Below, one piece after another: positions 5,494 through 12,578 of a DNA stretch of 14,897 bases. The stretch comes from an uncultured Sutterella sp. Lineage in GTDB: Bacteria; Pseudomonadota; Gammaproteobacteria; Burkholderiales; Burkholderiaceae_F. The stretch is taken from NCBI GenBank assembly GCA_900546995.1, contig URFF01000043.1, forward strand, positions 1 through 14,897, in the 5' to 3' direction. Each line of letters begins with the position of its first letter. Position 1 is the stretch's first letter. The position numbers and the translations under genes were made by a program. The notes beneath the pieces are model-generated. The model saw nothing but the letters and a program-made list of their open reading frames with translations. It had not been told where the DNA came from and did no database searches.

Positions 5494-6771
5494 TTACTTG
5501 GAGCTGTTGCGACCCTTTATAAAGTTCACAAACACGCCCCAGCCGATGGGTAACGATACTTCATCTTGGATGCAGAAATCCGCACGATGATGTCCCGGAT
5601 GGTTGCAGCCGTAGTAGAAGAAGGCTGCTTTTCCCCCGTGTTCTTGCACGCGACGAATCAGCATGGTGCAGTCTTCGCTGCCGACCTTCGCATTCATATC
5701 GACAACGGATTCAACCCCTTCGACGCAGCCCGCCGCATTTTTCACGGCCTCCACGGCTTCTTCGTCACCTTGGTAAGTCACGGCTTCGCCCATACGGGTG
5801 AGCTTATATTTCATGCCATAGGCAGCCGCTAATCCCTTCACGGTCATTTCCACATTGGCGGCCATGTAGTCATTGATTTTTGTGGATTCCCCGCGAACTT
5901 CAAGCTGCATAAATGCGTGAGGCGCCACAATATTGCGGCCCACACCGGAAATCAATTTGCCGATTTGCACGCGAGTGATCCCCTCGCTGTGCCCGGGCAG
6001 AGAGCCCAAGGACATACAGGTGGCCGCTGCGCACATTAAGGCGCTGCGCCCCTTTTCGGGAGAACCTGCCGCAGCCTGTACGCCTTCGTACTCAAGGTCG
6101 AATTTCGTGGTTGCAAGGTAGCCGTGGTGAGACACACCGACTTGGCCTAAGTAAGCGGAGCACCCGATATGAGCGCCAGCAAACCAATTGACATCATCGA
6201 CGATGCCTTTTGCGGCCATAGCTGCCGCTCCCCGAACCCCTTCTTCAGCCGGTTGAAAGAGCACTTTAACCGTTCCGCACAATTCATCTTTATGATCGGC
6301 GAGCCACGCGGCAACACCTAAACCGACAGCGGTGTGTCCATCATGGCCGCAGGCATGGGAAAAGCCCGTATAGTGGGAGCGATAGTGACCTTGGTTGGCT
6401 TCATGCTCTGGATTTTCGGTTTCTTCAATCGGCAAGGCATCAATATCAACTCGGATGGCGGTCACCGGTCCGGGACGACCGGTTTCAAGCACTGCCATAG
6501 CGCCGGTATAGCCGCCCAAACGCTCAATAAATTCAGCCGGTACGCCGTGTTCCAATGCACGAGTTTGTGCGGCTTTAACCGTTTCCGTGTTTCGTCCCAT
6601 AACAGCGTCAGGTTCAATCACTTCAATACCGCAAAGCGCTTTCAAACCCAACTCTTCAAGACGCTTCACAATAAAGTAGGTGGTTTCAAATTCACACCAA
6701 CCTTCTTCCGGATACTGGTGAAGCCAGCGGCGATCCGCCACCATTTGTTCTTTATATTGACATTGACTCAT
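5494..6771 (-). CDS. M20-family amidohydrolase, AbgA-like (p-aminobenzoyl-glutamate hydrolase A type)
   Basis: A 425-residue cytoplasmic metallopeptidase of the M20 family, close in layout to AbgA (about 436 residues), which with AbgB cleaves p-aminobenzoyl-glutamate. Visible features are RRWLHQYPEEGW at the N-terminus, VDIDALPI, the metal motif HACGHDGHTAVGLG (Cys141, His143), FQPAEEG with catalytic and ligand Glu177-Glu178, AHIG with His201, and a C-terminal GHH with a metal-ligand His at about 394. One oddity is that the lid/dimer-domain motif usually written A-A-H-A-G reads Q-A-A-A-G here (residues 232-236), so the usual active-site histidine is Ala. No AbgB partner is present. The start is preceded by GGAAGG, and it lies 11 bases after the DcuC-like gene, as the last gene of the operon. 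It probably hydrolyses an N-acyl amino acid or dipeptide-like amide; the exact substrate is unknown. Confidence 0.85.
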   Translation of the reverse strand: MSQCQYKEQMVADRRWLHQYPEEGWCEFETTYFIVKRLEELGLKALCGIEVIEPDAVMGRNTETVKAAQTRALEHGVPAEFIERLGGYTGAMAVLETGRPGPVTAIRVDIDALPIEETENPEHEANQGHYRSHYTGFSHACGHDGHTAVGLGVAAWLADHKDELCGTVKVLFQPAEEGVRGAAAMAAKGIVDDVNWFAGAHIGCSAYLGQVGVSHHGYLATTKFDLEYEGVQAAAGSPEKGRSALMCAAATCMSLGSLPGHSEGITRVQIGKLISGVGRNIVAPHAFMQLEVRGESTKINDYMAANVEMTVKGLAAAYGMKYKLTRMGEAVTYQGDEEAVEAVKNAAGCVEGVESVVDMNAKVGSEDCTMLIRRVQEHGGKAAFFYYGCNHPGHHRADFCIQDEVSLPIGWGVFVNFIKGRNSSK

Positions 6772-6782
6772 TTTTAACCTTC

Positions 6783-8072
6783 CTAGAGTTCAAAGATGAA
6801 GCCTAATAAAATCACGTTAACAATCATTGGGATTGCCATGCGTTTGGACACTTCAAGAGGACTTGCCTTAATCATGCCGGCAATCACCAACGTTGCCCCG
6901 GCGATGGGCGAGCACATACGACCCAATGCGCCAGACAGTGAGGCAACGACGCCGAGGTTCGGGACTTTCATTCCGAATTCCGCAGCGTAAGGCGTCACCG
7001 CTTGGTTAAAAGCGTGTCCTGCCGCATCGCCTGAACCGGTTAATACACCCATCAGGAACGGACCGAAGTTAGCAGCTAACGCTGCGATTTCTTTGGATTC
7101 TTTGAGCTGTGCAATCAATGCGTCAATGACGCCCGCGGCTTGCAAACCACCGGCGAAGCAACCGGCTGCAATGATGATGCCTAAAATGTTGGCATAGCCT
7201 TTACCCATACCGCCGAAGAATTCCCGGGTCAGCTTTTCCGGATTGGCCCGTGTCACCAAGAGCGTATAGATCGTACCGTAAATCATGGCTTCGGCCACAC
7301 TCATTTTGAGTGCCGGCAAGCACGTTGCACCCAGCATCAAAATCACGATCGGAAGGATCGGTGCAATGGCGTAAAGCACATTGACCTTATCGGGCAATTC
7401 GCCGCGAGCATCACTTGCCACTTCGAAAACCTCTTCATCATCTTGCCCTTCAACGCGTTTTTTGTAGTCACGGAAGACAAAGATCATGGCAGTCACCATG
7501 ATGATGTTTAAGGCACACAGTGTGAGAATCTTCGGCGCAAACTGAACAATCAGGTCCATGACTTCCATGTTGGAAATCTTGGCAACCCACACGTTGTGGC
7601 TTGATCCCGGTGAGAGCGCAGACGGAATGATGGAGCCGATAATGGCAGCGCCTGCGATGGCAGGTTTAAAGCCAGCCCGCACCATCAACGGAATCATGGT
7701 CGGGCCGAGAGCGGCCGCGCACCCTGCGGCAGACGGAATGGCAATGGCCACGCAAGATGCAATTAACATGCAAAACGGCAAAAGGAAAAAGCCCAACCGT
7801 CTTAAGGGTTTAACCAACAAGGCCACAAAGTGGACGTCGCATCGCGTCATGGAAACGACAGCGGCGAAGCCAAGTGATGAACAAATGGCAAGAATCATGG
7901 ACGCATTGGTCATGTTTTTCATCATGTTCGCCAATGCGATATGCGGAGCCAGGCTCATCACGCCCATAGCCAAACCCGCTGTGATGAGTACCAGTCGGGT
8001 TTCGTAGCGTTTCAGTAAAGCGGCAATCGTCAAAATGACAACGATTGTTGCGCCAATCATCGAAAATGTCAT
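6783..8072 (-). CDS. DcuC-family anaerobic C4-dicarboxylate-type carrier
   Basis: A 429-residue inner-membrane protein with about 12 hydrophobic segments, in two halves separated by a charged cytoplasmic loop (roughly residues 203-240, including DYKKRVEGQDDEEVFE). The motif PSAAGCAAALGPTMIPL followed by AGFKPAIAGAAIIGSIIPSA, and in the second half SGDAAGHAFNQAVTP and ALGRMCSPIAGATLVIAG, are typical of the DcuC family. That family exchanges or exports C4-dicarboxylates such as fumarate, succinate and aspartate in anaerobes. Family members are about 450 residues, so this one is near full length. Its ATG overlaps the DUF1177 stop codon (ATGA), showing translational coupling, and it is followed closely by an M20 amidohydrolase. 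In this setting its cargo may be the substrate or product of the hydrolase rather than succinate. Confidence 0.85.
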   Translation of the reverse strand: MTFSMIGATIVVILTIAALLKRYETRLVLITAGLAMGVMSLAPHIALANMMKNMTNASMILAICSSLGFAAVVSMTRCDVHFVALLVKPLRRLGFFLLPFCMLIASCVAIAIPSAAGCAAALGPTMIPLMVRAGFKPAIAGAAIIGSIIPSALSPGSSHNVWVAKISNMEVMDLIVQFAPKILTLCALNIIMVTAMIFVFRDYKKRVEGQDDEEVFEVASDARGELPDKVNVLYAIAPILPIVILMLGATCLPALKMSVAEAMIYGTIYTLLVTRANPEKLTREFFGGMGKGYANILGIIIAAGCFAGGLQAAGVIDALIAQLKESKEIAALAANFGPFLMGVLTGSGDAAGHAFNQAVTPYAAEFGMKVPNLGVVASLSGALGRMCSPIAGATLVIAGMIKASPLEVSKRMAIPMIVNVILLGFIFEL

Positions 8073-9007
8073 GACAGATCTCCAAACGTTTGGAAGTGCT
8101 TCAAGCTGCCGTAGGCTTTAAGCATGCGACTATATTCTTCTTCGTCATAGAAGAGACTTTGATCGGGACCGTACACCTTGGCTGCTTCGATCATGAAGCG
8201 GACGGCATCATCCACATCGCTTAAGTGGGTGGCGCCGGTTGCGCAACCGGGCACTTGCGTTTGCGTGGTGATGGCGACACCAACACATGGAGCGGCTGTC
8301 GCCACACTCGGCTGCAAAATGGAATTGAGGTGATACAGATCGTTACCGTACGGCGTAATGTCTTGTTGTGTGATCGGTAAAACGACCGGAAGTCGACCTG
8401 TTGTGATTTCCATGATTGAGAGCAGTTTTTCGCTTGTTCTGAGAATGTAGCCTTCTTTAATGGTTGGCGTTATGGCAAAACCGTTGACGTTAACGATTCG
8501 GTTTCCTTTCGTGGTATCCACGCAGAGGATGGCATCCATGGCGGGGTCCACTTCCTGCGTGTTGCATTCTTGGCTCGTGACGGGCGAGTCCATGAAGGGA
8601 ACCGGTTCATGAGGACGAGTCGGCGCATGGGGACAAATATGGGTGGTGATGATCACATCACCCATGAGGATATCGCCACGTTTGTGCATTTGAGCAAGCT
8701 TGGCTGCGGCGGCCATTGCCGAAAGCGCCCCGTCGCCATCGCTAGTGAAACCGATGCGTTGCGGTCTTGCGCCCAGCCCGCCCAAACGACCGACAATCCC
8801 TAAAGTGGGATAAGGGCCACCGGCGGTTTTTCCCTTTTGACCGGGAATGAGGACTTTGACAAAGTCCGTTGAGCCCTTCTCACCGGTCAATGTGGTGACC
8901 TGGATGTGTTCCGCCCCGTAAGAACGTAAATAGTCGGCCACAGTTTGACCGTTAACCGATGGATCATCTAACAGATCCATCAATTCCACAATGTGTTTGA
9001 TGCTCAT
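8069..9007 (-). CDS. DUF1177 family protein, first gene of the DcuC/M20 operon
   Basis: A 312-residue cytoplasmic protein matching the DUF1177 family, whose biochemical role is not established. The family hallmarks are the segment FTSDGDGALSAMAAAAKLAQ (residues 88-107) and GDVIITTHICPHAPTRPHEP (116-135). The latter holds His123, His127, His133 and Glu134, a cluster that could bind a metal. A later patch has QVPGCATGATH (251-261). The start is set at the ATG at 9007, because AGGAG lies six bases before it; the frame stays open 17 codons further upstream. Its stop overlaps the start of the DcuC-like carrier. Gene order (DUF1177, carrier, M20 hydrolase, with a divergent LysR regulator) suggests a step in a peptide or amino-acid-derivative catabolic route; a hydrolase role is an inference only. 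Confidence 0.85.
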   Translation of the reverse strand: MSIKHIVELMDLLDDPSVNGQTVADYLRSYGAEHIQVTTLTGEKGSTDFVKVLIPGQKGKTAGGPYPTLGIVGRLGGLGARPQRIGFTSDGDGALSAMAAAAKLAQMHKRGDILMGDVIITTHICPHAPTRPHEPVPFMDSPVTSQECNTQEVDPAMDAILCVDTTKGNRIVNVNGFAITPTIKEGYILRTSEKLLSIMEITTGRLPVVLPITQQDITPYGNDLYHLNSILQPSVATAAPCVGVAITTQTQVPGCATGATHLSDVDDAVRFMIEAAKVYGPDQSLFYDEEEYSRMLKAYGSLKHFQTFGDLS

Positions 9008-9106
9008 AGCGCACTCCTCATGAAGTAAAGTCAAAAACGGATCCTTCTTAATTGTCATCGCTAATTGTTTTAAGTGCCATCTTCATTCTGAGTCGTTGTA
9101 TCATAT

Positions 9107-9121
9107 ATTCCGTGTGGGAAT
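9107..9121. promoter_or_regulatory. Candidate LysR-type operator, ATTCC-N5-GGAAT
   Basis: The perfect palindrome ATTCC (9107-9111) and GGAAT (9117-9121) around five bases contains the T-N11-A core of LysR-type binding sites. It lies in the 131-base region between the divergent lysR-like and DUF1177 genes. A -10-like TATATT (9104-9109, rightward) overlaps it, and TATGAT (leftward, 9105-9100) lies next to it. Binding here could repress the regulator and control the operon. Confidence 0.5.
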
Positions 9122-9138
9122 GTTTTAACGGATTCAGC

Positions 9139-10086
9139 ATGTCTTTACTTCATAATGACGTCGACGTTTTTTTGAGTGTCTCGGAAACACAAAGTTTTTC
9201 TATCTCAGCCCGACAATTGGGACTGACTCAATCGGCAGTCACGAAAAAAATACAACGATTGGAAAATGATTTAGGTGTGGATCTTTTTGATCGCAGTAAA
9301 CGCCCCATTGAGTTAACGAAAGAAGGGATGGTTTTGATGCAGCAGGCGCGGCTTGCTCGGGAAGCGCTGCAAAGGACGGTGGGTGAAATTCGGGAAGGAG
9401 CCTTTTTAAGACCGGAATTTCGCGTGGGAACCATTGAAAGTTTGTCAAAATGCTTTTTGCCCTCTTTTATCGCTCGTGTCAGACACGAGGCCTCGCACAT
9501 ATTCGGAATAACCGGTACCTCACAAATGCTCATTCGCGCGCTTCAACGACGAGACATTGATTTTGCCTTTGTGAGTCACACGTTTTCAGAAATGCCGGGG
9601 TTATCCCGCCGCATGGTTTTTCAAGAGCGATCAGTACTTTTAATGCCAAGGGAGTTCGCGCAAAGACACACAGGCACCTGGACTTGGGATGAAATTCAGT
9701 TTTGTGGATTGCCGTACCTGCAATTTTTCCGAGAAGGCGGAGCCGGGCGCTTAAATGACACGTATATCAGTTTATTGCATTTGGACATACCCTCTCGCAT
9801 CGAGGTGGATTCAAGCAGCACGATGTTGACGCTTGTCTCCCGTGGTGTCGGCTGGACCATCACCCGAGCACTGGCGGTTTTGCAAAATCCGGAAAAAGCC
9901 AAAGAAGTGACGGTATTGCCACTACCCGCTCCCGAACTTTCCCGCCCGATCTATTTAGTGACTCGAAATGACGAATCGCCGCATTTTGTGACTCAGGCTG
10001 CTTCAATTGCTCAAGAGATTTTTAAAACGGAAATCACACCGCAATTGGAAAAAATCGCAGCCTGGTTGGTGGAGCCACTTGACTAA
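9139..10086 (+). CDS. LysR-family transcriptional regulator divergent from the DUF1177 operon
   Basis: A 315-residue cytoplasmic regulator. The N-terminal winged helix-turn-helix is clear: VDVFLSVSETQSFSISARQL, then GLTQSAVTKKIQRLENDLGV, ending LFDRSKRPIELTKEG (residues 8-63). A linker helix and a periplasmic-binding-like effector domain follow, with FRVGTIESLS opening the first subdomain and QRRDIDFAFVSH in it. The ATG at 9139 gives the normal LysR length; upstream codons to 9052 are open but not family-like. The ribosome binding site is weak. Its divergent position next to the DUF1177/DcuC/M20 operon, with a palindromic T-N11-A site between them, makes that operon the likely target; the inducer would be the substrate or product of that pathway. 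A strong terminator follows. Confidence 0.9.
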   Translation: MSLLHNDVDVFLSVSETQSFSISARQLGLTQSAVTKKIQRLENDLGVDLFDRSKRPIELTKEGMVLMQQARLAREALQRTVGEIREGAFLRPEFRVGTIESLSKCFLPSFIARVRHEASHIFGITGTSQMLIRALQRRDIDFAFVSHTFSEMPGLSRRMVFQERSVLLMPREFAQRHTGTWTWDEIQFCGLPYLQFFREGGAGRLNDTYISLLHLDIPSRIEVDSSSTMLTLVSRGVGWTITRALAVLQNPEKAKEVTVLPLPAPELSRPIYLVTRNDESPHFVTQAASIAQEIFKTEITPQLEKIAAWLVEPLD

Positions 10087-10128
10087 TTCGATGTTGTCAA
10101 AAGAACTTCTCCACGGTTTGTCCTCAAG

Positions 10129-10137
10129 TTATCCACA
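10129..10137 (+). other. Exact DnaA-box sequence
   Basis: TTATCCACA at 10129-10137 matches the strong DnaA box exactly. Looser look-alikes flank it: TTCTCCACG about 22 bases before and ATATTCACA about 28 bases after. No dnaA, dnaN, GC-poor unwinding region or box array is present, so this is not evidence of an origin. A single 9-mer match can be chance. Confidence 0.3.
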
Positions 10138-10185
10138 GCGATATGCACGGATTTTGGGGATATTCACAGGAGGAAAGTGAAAAAG

Positions 10186-10215
10186 AAATAGGCAGCCGAT
10201 CATGACTGCCTATTT
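10186..10215. terminator. Bidirectional terminator between the LysR gene and pyroglutamyl-peptidase
   Basis: AAATAGGCAG (10186-10195) pairs perfectly with CTGCCTATTT (10206-10215) across a 10-base loop. The plus strand continues TTTTG and the minus strand continues with a CTTTTTC tract, so it can serve both convergent genes. Confidence 0.8.
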
Positions 10216-10243
10216 TGTGAATTAATCTAAGATTAATTGACGA

Positions 10244-10885
10244 TTAGCATTCCTTGCCGCCTGTGACCTTCACGTCCACGAGGTTATTCTTAATGGCACG
10301 GATGGAGGCTTCCAAGCCCTTGGTGGCTGTCGTCAATTCCATGTAGGGCGTGTTCTTCTTACCGATCACTTGTTGAGAAATATACGGTACGTGGATGAAA
10401 CCACCGCGGATATTCAACTTATTCTTGTTGATGTAGTAAAGCAGCGAGTACATGATGTGGTTGCACACGAAGGTACCGGCCGTGTTGGACACGGAAGCGG
10501 GTACACCAGCCTTTTTGGCTTCTTCAACCATGGCTTTAATCGGCAACGAAGCAAAGTAAGCGTTTTCACCGTCTTCGAAAATCTTCACATCGATCGGTTG
10601 CTTACCTTCATTGTCAGGAATGCGGGCATCGTCAACATTGATGGCGATACGTTCGACGTTAAAGTCAAAACGGCCGCCGGCTTGACCGACGCAAATCACG
10701 GCATCGGGTTTCACAGCGTCAATGGTTTCAAAAAGCTTTTGAGCCGACTTTTTGAAAACAGTCGGGATTTGAACTTTGATCACTTCCACACCGTCGACTT
10801 CATCGGGAAGAGCGTTCACAGCTTCCCAAGCCGGATTGATTTTTTCACCGCCGAACGGATCGAAACCGGTAATTAAGATTTTCAT
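10244..10885 (-). CDS. pcp: Pyroglutamyl-peptidase I
   Basis: A 213-residue cytoplasmic cysteine peptidase (family C15) that removes N-terminal pyroglutamate (5-oxoproline) from peptides. It opens with the family hallmark ILITGFDPFGGEKINPAW. The catalytic triad is visible in context: Glu78 in GGRFDFNVERIAINVDDARI, Cys141 in GTFVCNH, and His165 in GFIHVP. Length is that of the family. The start has AGGAG five bases ahead of AATG. It is monocistronic, convergent with the LysR gene and divergent from the Fsr-like exporter. A TATGAT -10-like box lies about 45 bases upstream. It fits a peptide-fermenting lifestyle and could act alongside the nearby M20 module, though nothing ties them in one transcript. 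Confidence 0.93.
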   Translation of the reverse strand: MKILITGFDPFGGEKINPAWEAVNALPDEVDGVEVIKVQIPTVFKKSAQKLFETIDAVKPDAVICVGQAGGRFDFNVERIAINVDDARIPDNEGKQPIDVKIFEDGENAYFASLPIKAMVEEAKKAGVPASVSNTAGTFVCNHIMYSLLYYINKNKLNIRGGFIHVPYISQQVIGKKNTPYMELTTATKGLEASIRAIKNNLVDVKVTGGKEC

Positions 10886-11186
10886 TGGTAGCTCCTAATT
10901 ATGAGGAAATCCTGAGGGTGAAAATGACGATCATACGAAGAGATTTTCATCCAGAGGTTACTTAAGACGTGTGAATTTTAGCAAAGACCTCTTTATTTTT
11001 AGCGGAATTTACCTAGAAAGGTTTGCTTTGATCAACGTCAAACTCTTAATGATCAATTCGATGCACACCGTTATCCGAGTTCTAAGATTCCCCTATTGCT
11101 TTTTGTTTCTATTTTGTTACTCTCTAAAACGATTGTTGTCTTTAGACCTTTTAGGGAAAGGCGTTGAGCGTTTCAACGAGTTTGAT
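10886..11186. other. Intergenic region between pcp and the Fsr-like gene
   Basis: This 301-base stretch separates two divergent genes. It holds the ribosome binding site and a -10-like box of pcp. A 13-codon rightward open frame (10924-10965, MTIIRRDFHPEVT) has a GAGGG five bases upstream. A short palindrome, CGTTGA (11162-11167) and TCAACG (11173-11178), sits just before the Fsr-like start codon, where it could limit ribosome access. The Fsr frame stays open back to 10971, but those codons do not resemble the family. A weak TTGCTT (11095-11100) and TACTCT (11117-11122) pair 16 bases apart could be its promoter. No RNA gene is evident. Confidence 0.4.
10930..10935 (-). promoter_or_regulatory. 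-10-like box for pcp
   Basis: On the minus strand TATGAT matches five of six -10 positions, about 45 bases upstream of the pcp start. No good -35 box lies 16-18 bases before it, so an activator may help or the call may be wrong. Confidence 0.3.
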
Positions 11187-12362
11187 ATGCACAAATTTTT
11201 TGTCTATTTGGTTTCTTTAGGTCATTTTTGTGTGGATCTGGCGCCTGGCGCGTTACCGGCCATTTTGCCGTTTTTCGTTTTACATAATGGCTTAAGTTAC
11301 ACGGAAGTGGCTGGCCTCATGTTCGCGTCGTCATTTTTGTCCTCACTGGTTCAGCCGTTTTTTGGATATTGGGCCGATAAGAGCTCACAGCATTGGTTCA
11401 TGGCTTTCGGGATTGCTCTAAGCGGCATTGGTTTGGGCATTTCCGGTTTCTCGGGGAATTATTGGTTGATTTTTCTGGCGATTACCTTAATGGGATTGGG
11501 TAGCGCGTTATTTCACCCGGAAGCCGCCCGAATGGTCAATCGCACTTCGGGTAATCATCGCGCAACCGGCATGGGAATCTTCTCGGTGGGTGGCAACGCC
11601 GGTTTTGGCGTCGGTCCTTTGATCGCCGCGGCCGCTTTGACGGCTTGGGGTAACCCGGGGACAGCTGTTTTTGCCGTGTTTGGTGTCGTGATGGCTGCCG
11701 TGATGCTTTGGATCGTGCCGAAAATGTTCGCTGAGATGGAGTCGAAAAAAGCCTCTCCCACCACTTCAAATGTTAAAGAAGTGCAAGAAGGTAAAAATGA
11801 TTGGGGTGCTTTCGGTCGTTTGTCGATTGTGATTTTGTGTCGCAGTGTGGCATCAACGAGTATTTTGGCCTTCCTTCCCCTTTACTGCATCCACCGTTTC
11901 GGCGTTTCTGAAGCGGTAACCAGCACGCTTTTAGCCTTCTTGTCTATCGTGGGGATTTTCATGACGTTGGCCGGCGGTTGGCTCACTGACCGAGTGGGCC
12001 TCATTCGCGCCTGCCGTTGGGGATACATTTTCATGGCGCCGGCTTTCGCCATGCTTATTTTCGCCCCGTCGCTTTGGTGGTTTTACCCGATTGTGGCCGT
12101 GATCAGCTTCACCTTAAACGGAACCTATGCGGCTTACGTGGTTTTAGGCCAATCGTATTTATCGAAAAATATCGGTTTCGCTTCCGGCGTGACGTTAGGA
12201 CTTTCTTCCAGTTTAGGCGGAATATTCACCCCGCTATTGGGCATGGTGGGTGACGCTTACGGATTGGATCTCGTGATGTGGGTGCTTGTCGGAATCGGCG
12301 CCCTTTGCGCCTTGGGTTCGTTTATCCTACCGGAACCGGCTCGTCAACTTGATGTGAAATAA
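11187..12362 (+). CDS. MFS exporter of the fosmidomycin-resistance (Fsr) type
   Basis: A 391-residue inner-membrane protein with 12 predicted membrane segments in two six-helix halves, linked by a hydrophilic loop (SKKASPTTSNVKEVQEGKND, around residues 187-206). The opening SLGHFCVDLAPGALPAILPF is the mark of the Fsr branch of the major facilitator superfamily. FGYWADKSSQHW and GGWLTDRVGLIRAC are the MFS loop 2-3 and 8-9 motifs, and GLGSALFHPEAARMV is another Fsr hallmark. Such proteins export fosmidomycin and other small molecules by proton antiport, but the physiological cargo is unknown. The start at 11187 (MHKFFVYLV) gives the family length of about 400; a longer frame to 10971 is rejected. 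The ribosome binding site is weak and sits beside a small palindrome. A very strong terminator follows. Confidence 0.85.
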   Translation: MHKFFVYLVSLGHFCVDLAPGALPAILPFFVLHNGLSYTEVAGLMFASSFLSSLVQPFFGYWADKSSQHWFMAFGIALSGIGLGISGFSGNYWLIFLAITLMGLGSALFHPEAARMVNRTSGNHRATGMGIFSVGGNAGFGVGPLIAAAALTAWGNPGTAVFAVFGVVMAAVMLWIVPKMFAEMESKKASPTTSNVKEVQEGKNDWGAFGRLSIVILCRSVASTSILAFLPLYCIHRFGVSEAVTSTLLAFLSIVGIFMTLAGGWLTDRVGLIRACRWGYIFMAPAFAMLIFAPSLWWFYPIVAVISFTLNGTYAAYVVLGQSYLSKNIGFASGVTLGLSSSLGGIFTPLLGMVGDAYGLDLVMWVLVGIGALCALGSFILPEPARQLDVK

Positions 12363-12381
12363 TCAGGGGATCCTCTTCTCT

Positions 12382-12427
12382 TTAAGGTGTTGAAAAACGT
12401 TTGGGTTTCAACACCTTAATTTTTTTT
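12382..12427 (+). terminator. Strong Rho-independent terminator of the Fsr-like gene
   Basis: TTAAGGTGTTGAAA (12382-12395) pairs perfectly over 14 bases with the segment 12406-12419 around a 10-base loop, followed by eight T residues. It starts 19 bases after the stop codon. Confidence 0.93.
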
Positions 12428-12444
12428 CTTCGATAAATTTTCTC

Positions 12445-12472
12445 CATGAATTTTTCATGCTTAAAAGGCATG
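12445..12472. repeat. Two overlapping, mutually exclusive small hairpins before the hydrolase gene
   Basis: CATGAA (12445-12450) can pair with TTCATG (12454-12459), while CATGC (12456-12460) can pair with GCATG (12468-12472). The CATG at 12456-12459 is shared, so only one can form. They lie upstream of the -10-like box, so they may be DNA sites rather than leader RNA. Confidence 0.3.
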
Positions 12473-12517
12473 TTTAGAGATGAAAATAAAGTATTAGCTA
12501 TTTTAATGGTTGCACCT

Positions 12518-12523
12518 TATACT
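12518..12523 (+). promoter_or_regulatory. -10-like box for the secreted hydrolase gene
   Basis: TATACT matches five of six -10 positions about 56 bases before the ATG at 12579. There is no convincing -35 hexamer 17 bases upstream, as is common at activator-dependent promoters. Confidence 0.35.
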
Positions 12524-12578
12524 CAAAACAACTCTTTTGAAGGAGCCTCTATATTGCTTGAGATGGGGGATTTCAATC

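Noticed and set aside
7558..8007. Rightward 149-codon open frame opposite the DcuC-like gene
   Set aside because: A Met/Ala-rich shadow of membrane-helix codons; the opposite strand carries clear DcuC motifs.
9008..9058. 17-residue N-terminal extension of the DUF1177 protein
   Set aside because: It contains the AGGAG that serves the internal ATG at 9007, which also begins where the family begins.
9052..9138. 29-residue N-terminal extension of the LysR regulator
   Set aside because: It runs through the divergent promoter and operator region; the LysR helix-turn-helix normally begins within ten residues of the start.
10129..10137. Replication origin
   Set aside because: One exact DnaA box alone, without dnaA/dnaN neighbours, a box cluster or an AT-rich unwinding element, is insufficient.
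10370..10876. Rightward 168-codon open frame opposite pcp
   Set aside because: Antisense to a fully conserved pyroglutamyl-peptidase with its catalytic triad.
10924..10965. 13-codon open frame MTIIRRDFHPEVT with a Shine-Dalgarno-like GAGGG
   Set aside because: It lies in the pcp promoter region and is far from the exporter start, with no run of a regulatory amino acid and no attenuator hairpin after it.
10971..11186. 72-residue N-terminal extension of the Fsr-like exporter
   Set aside because: The family starts at the SLGHFCVD helix; the extension lies in AT-rich intergenic DNA and has no family likeness.
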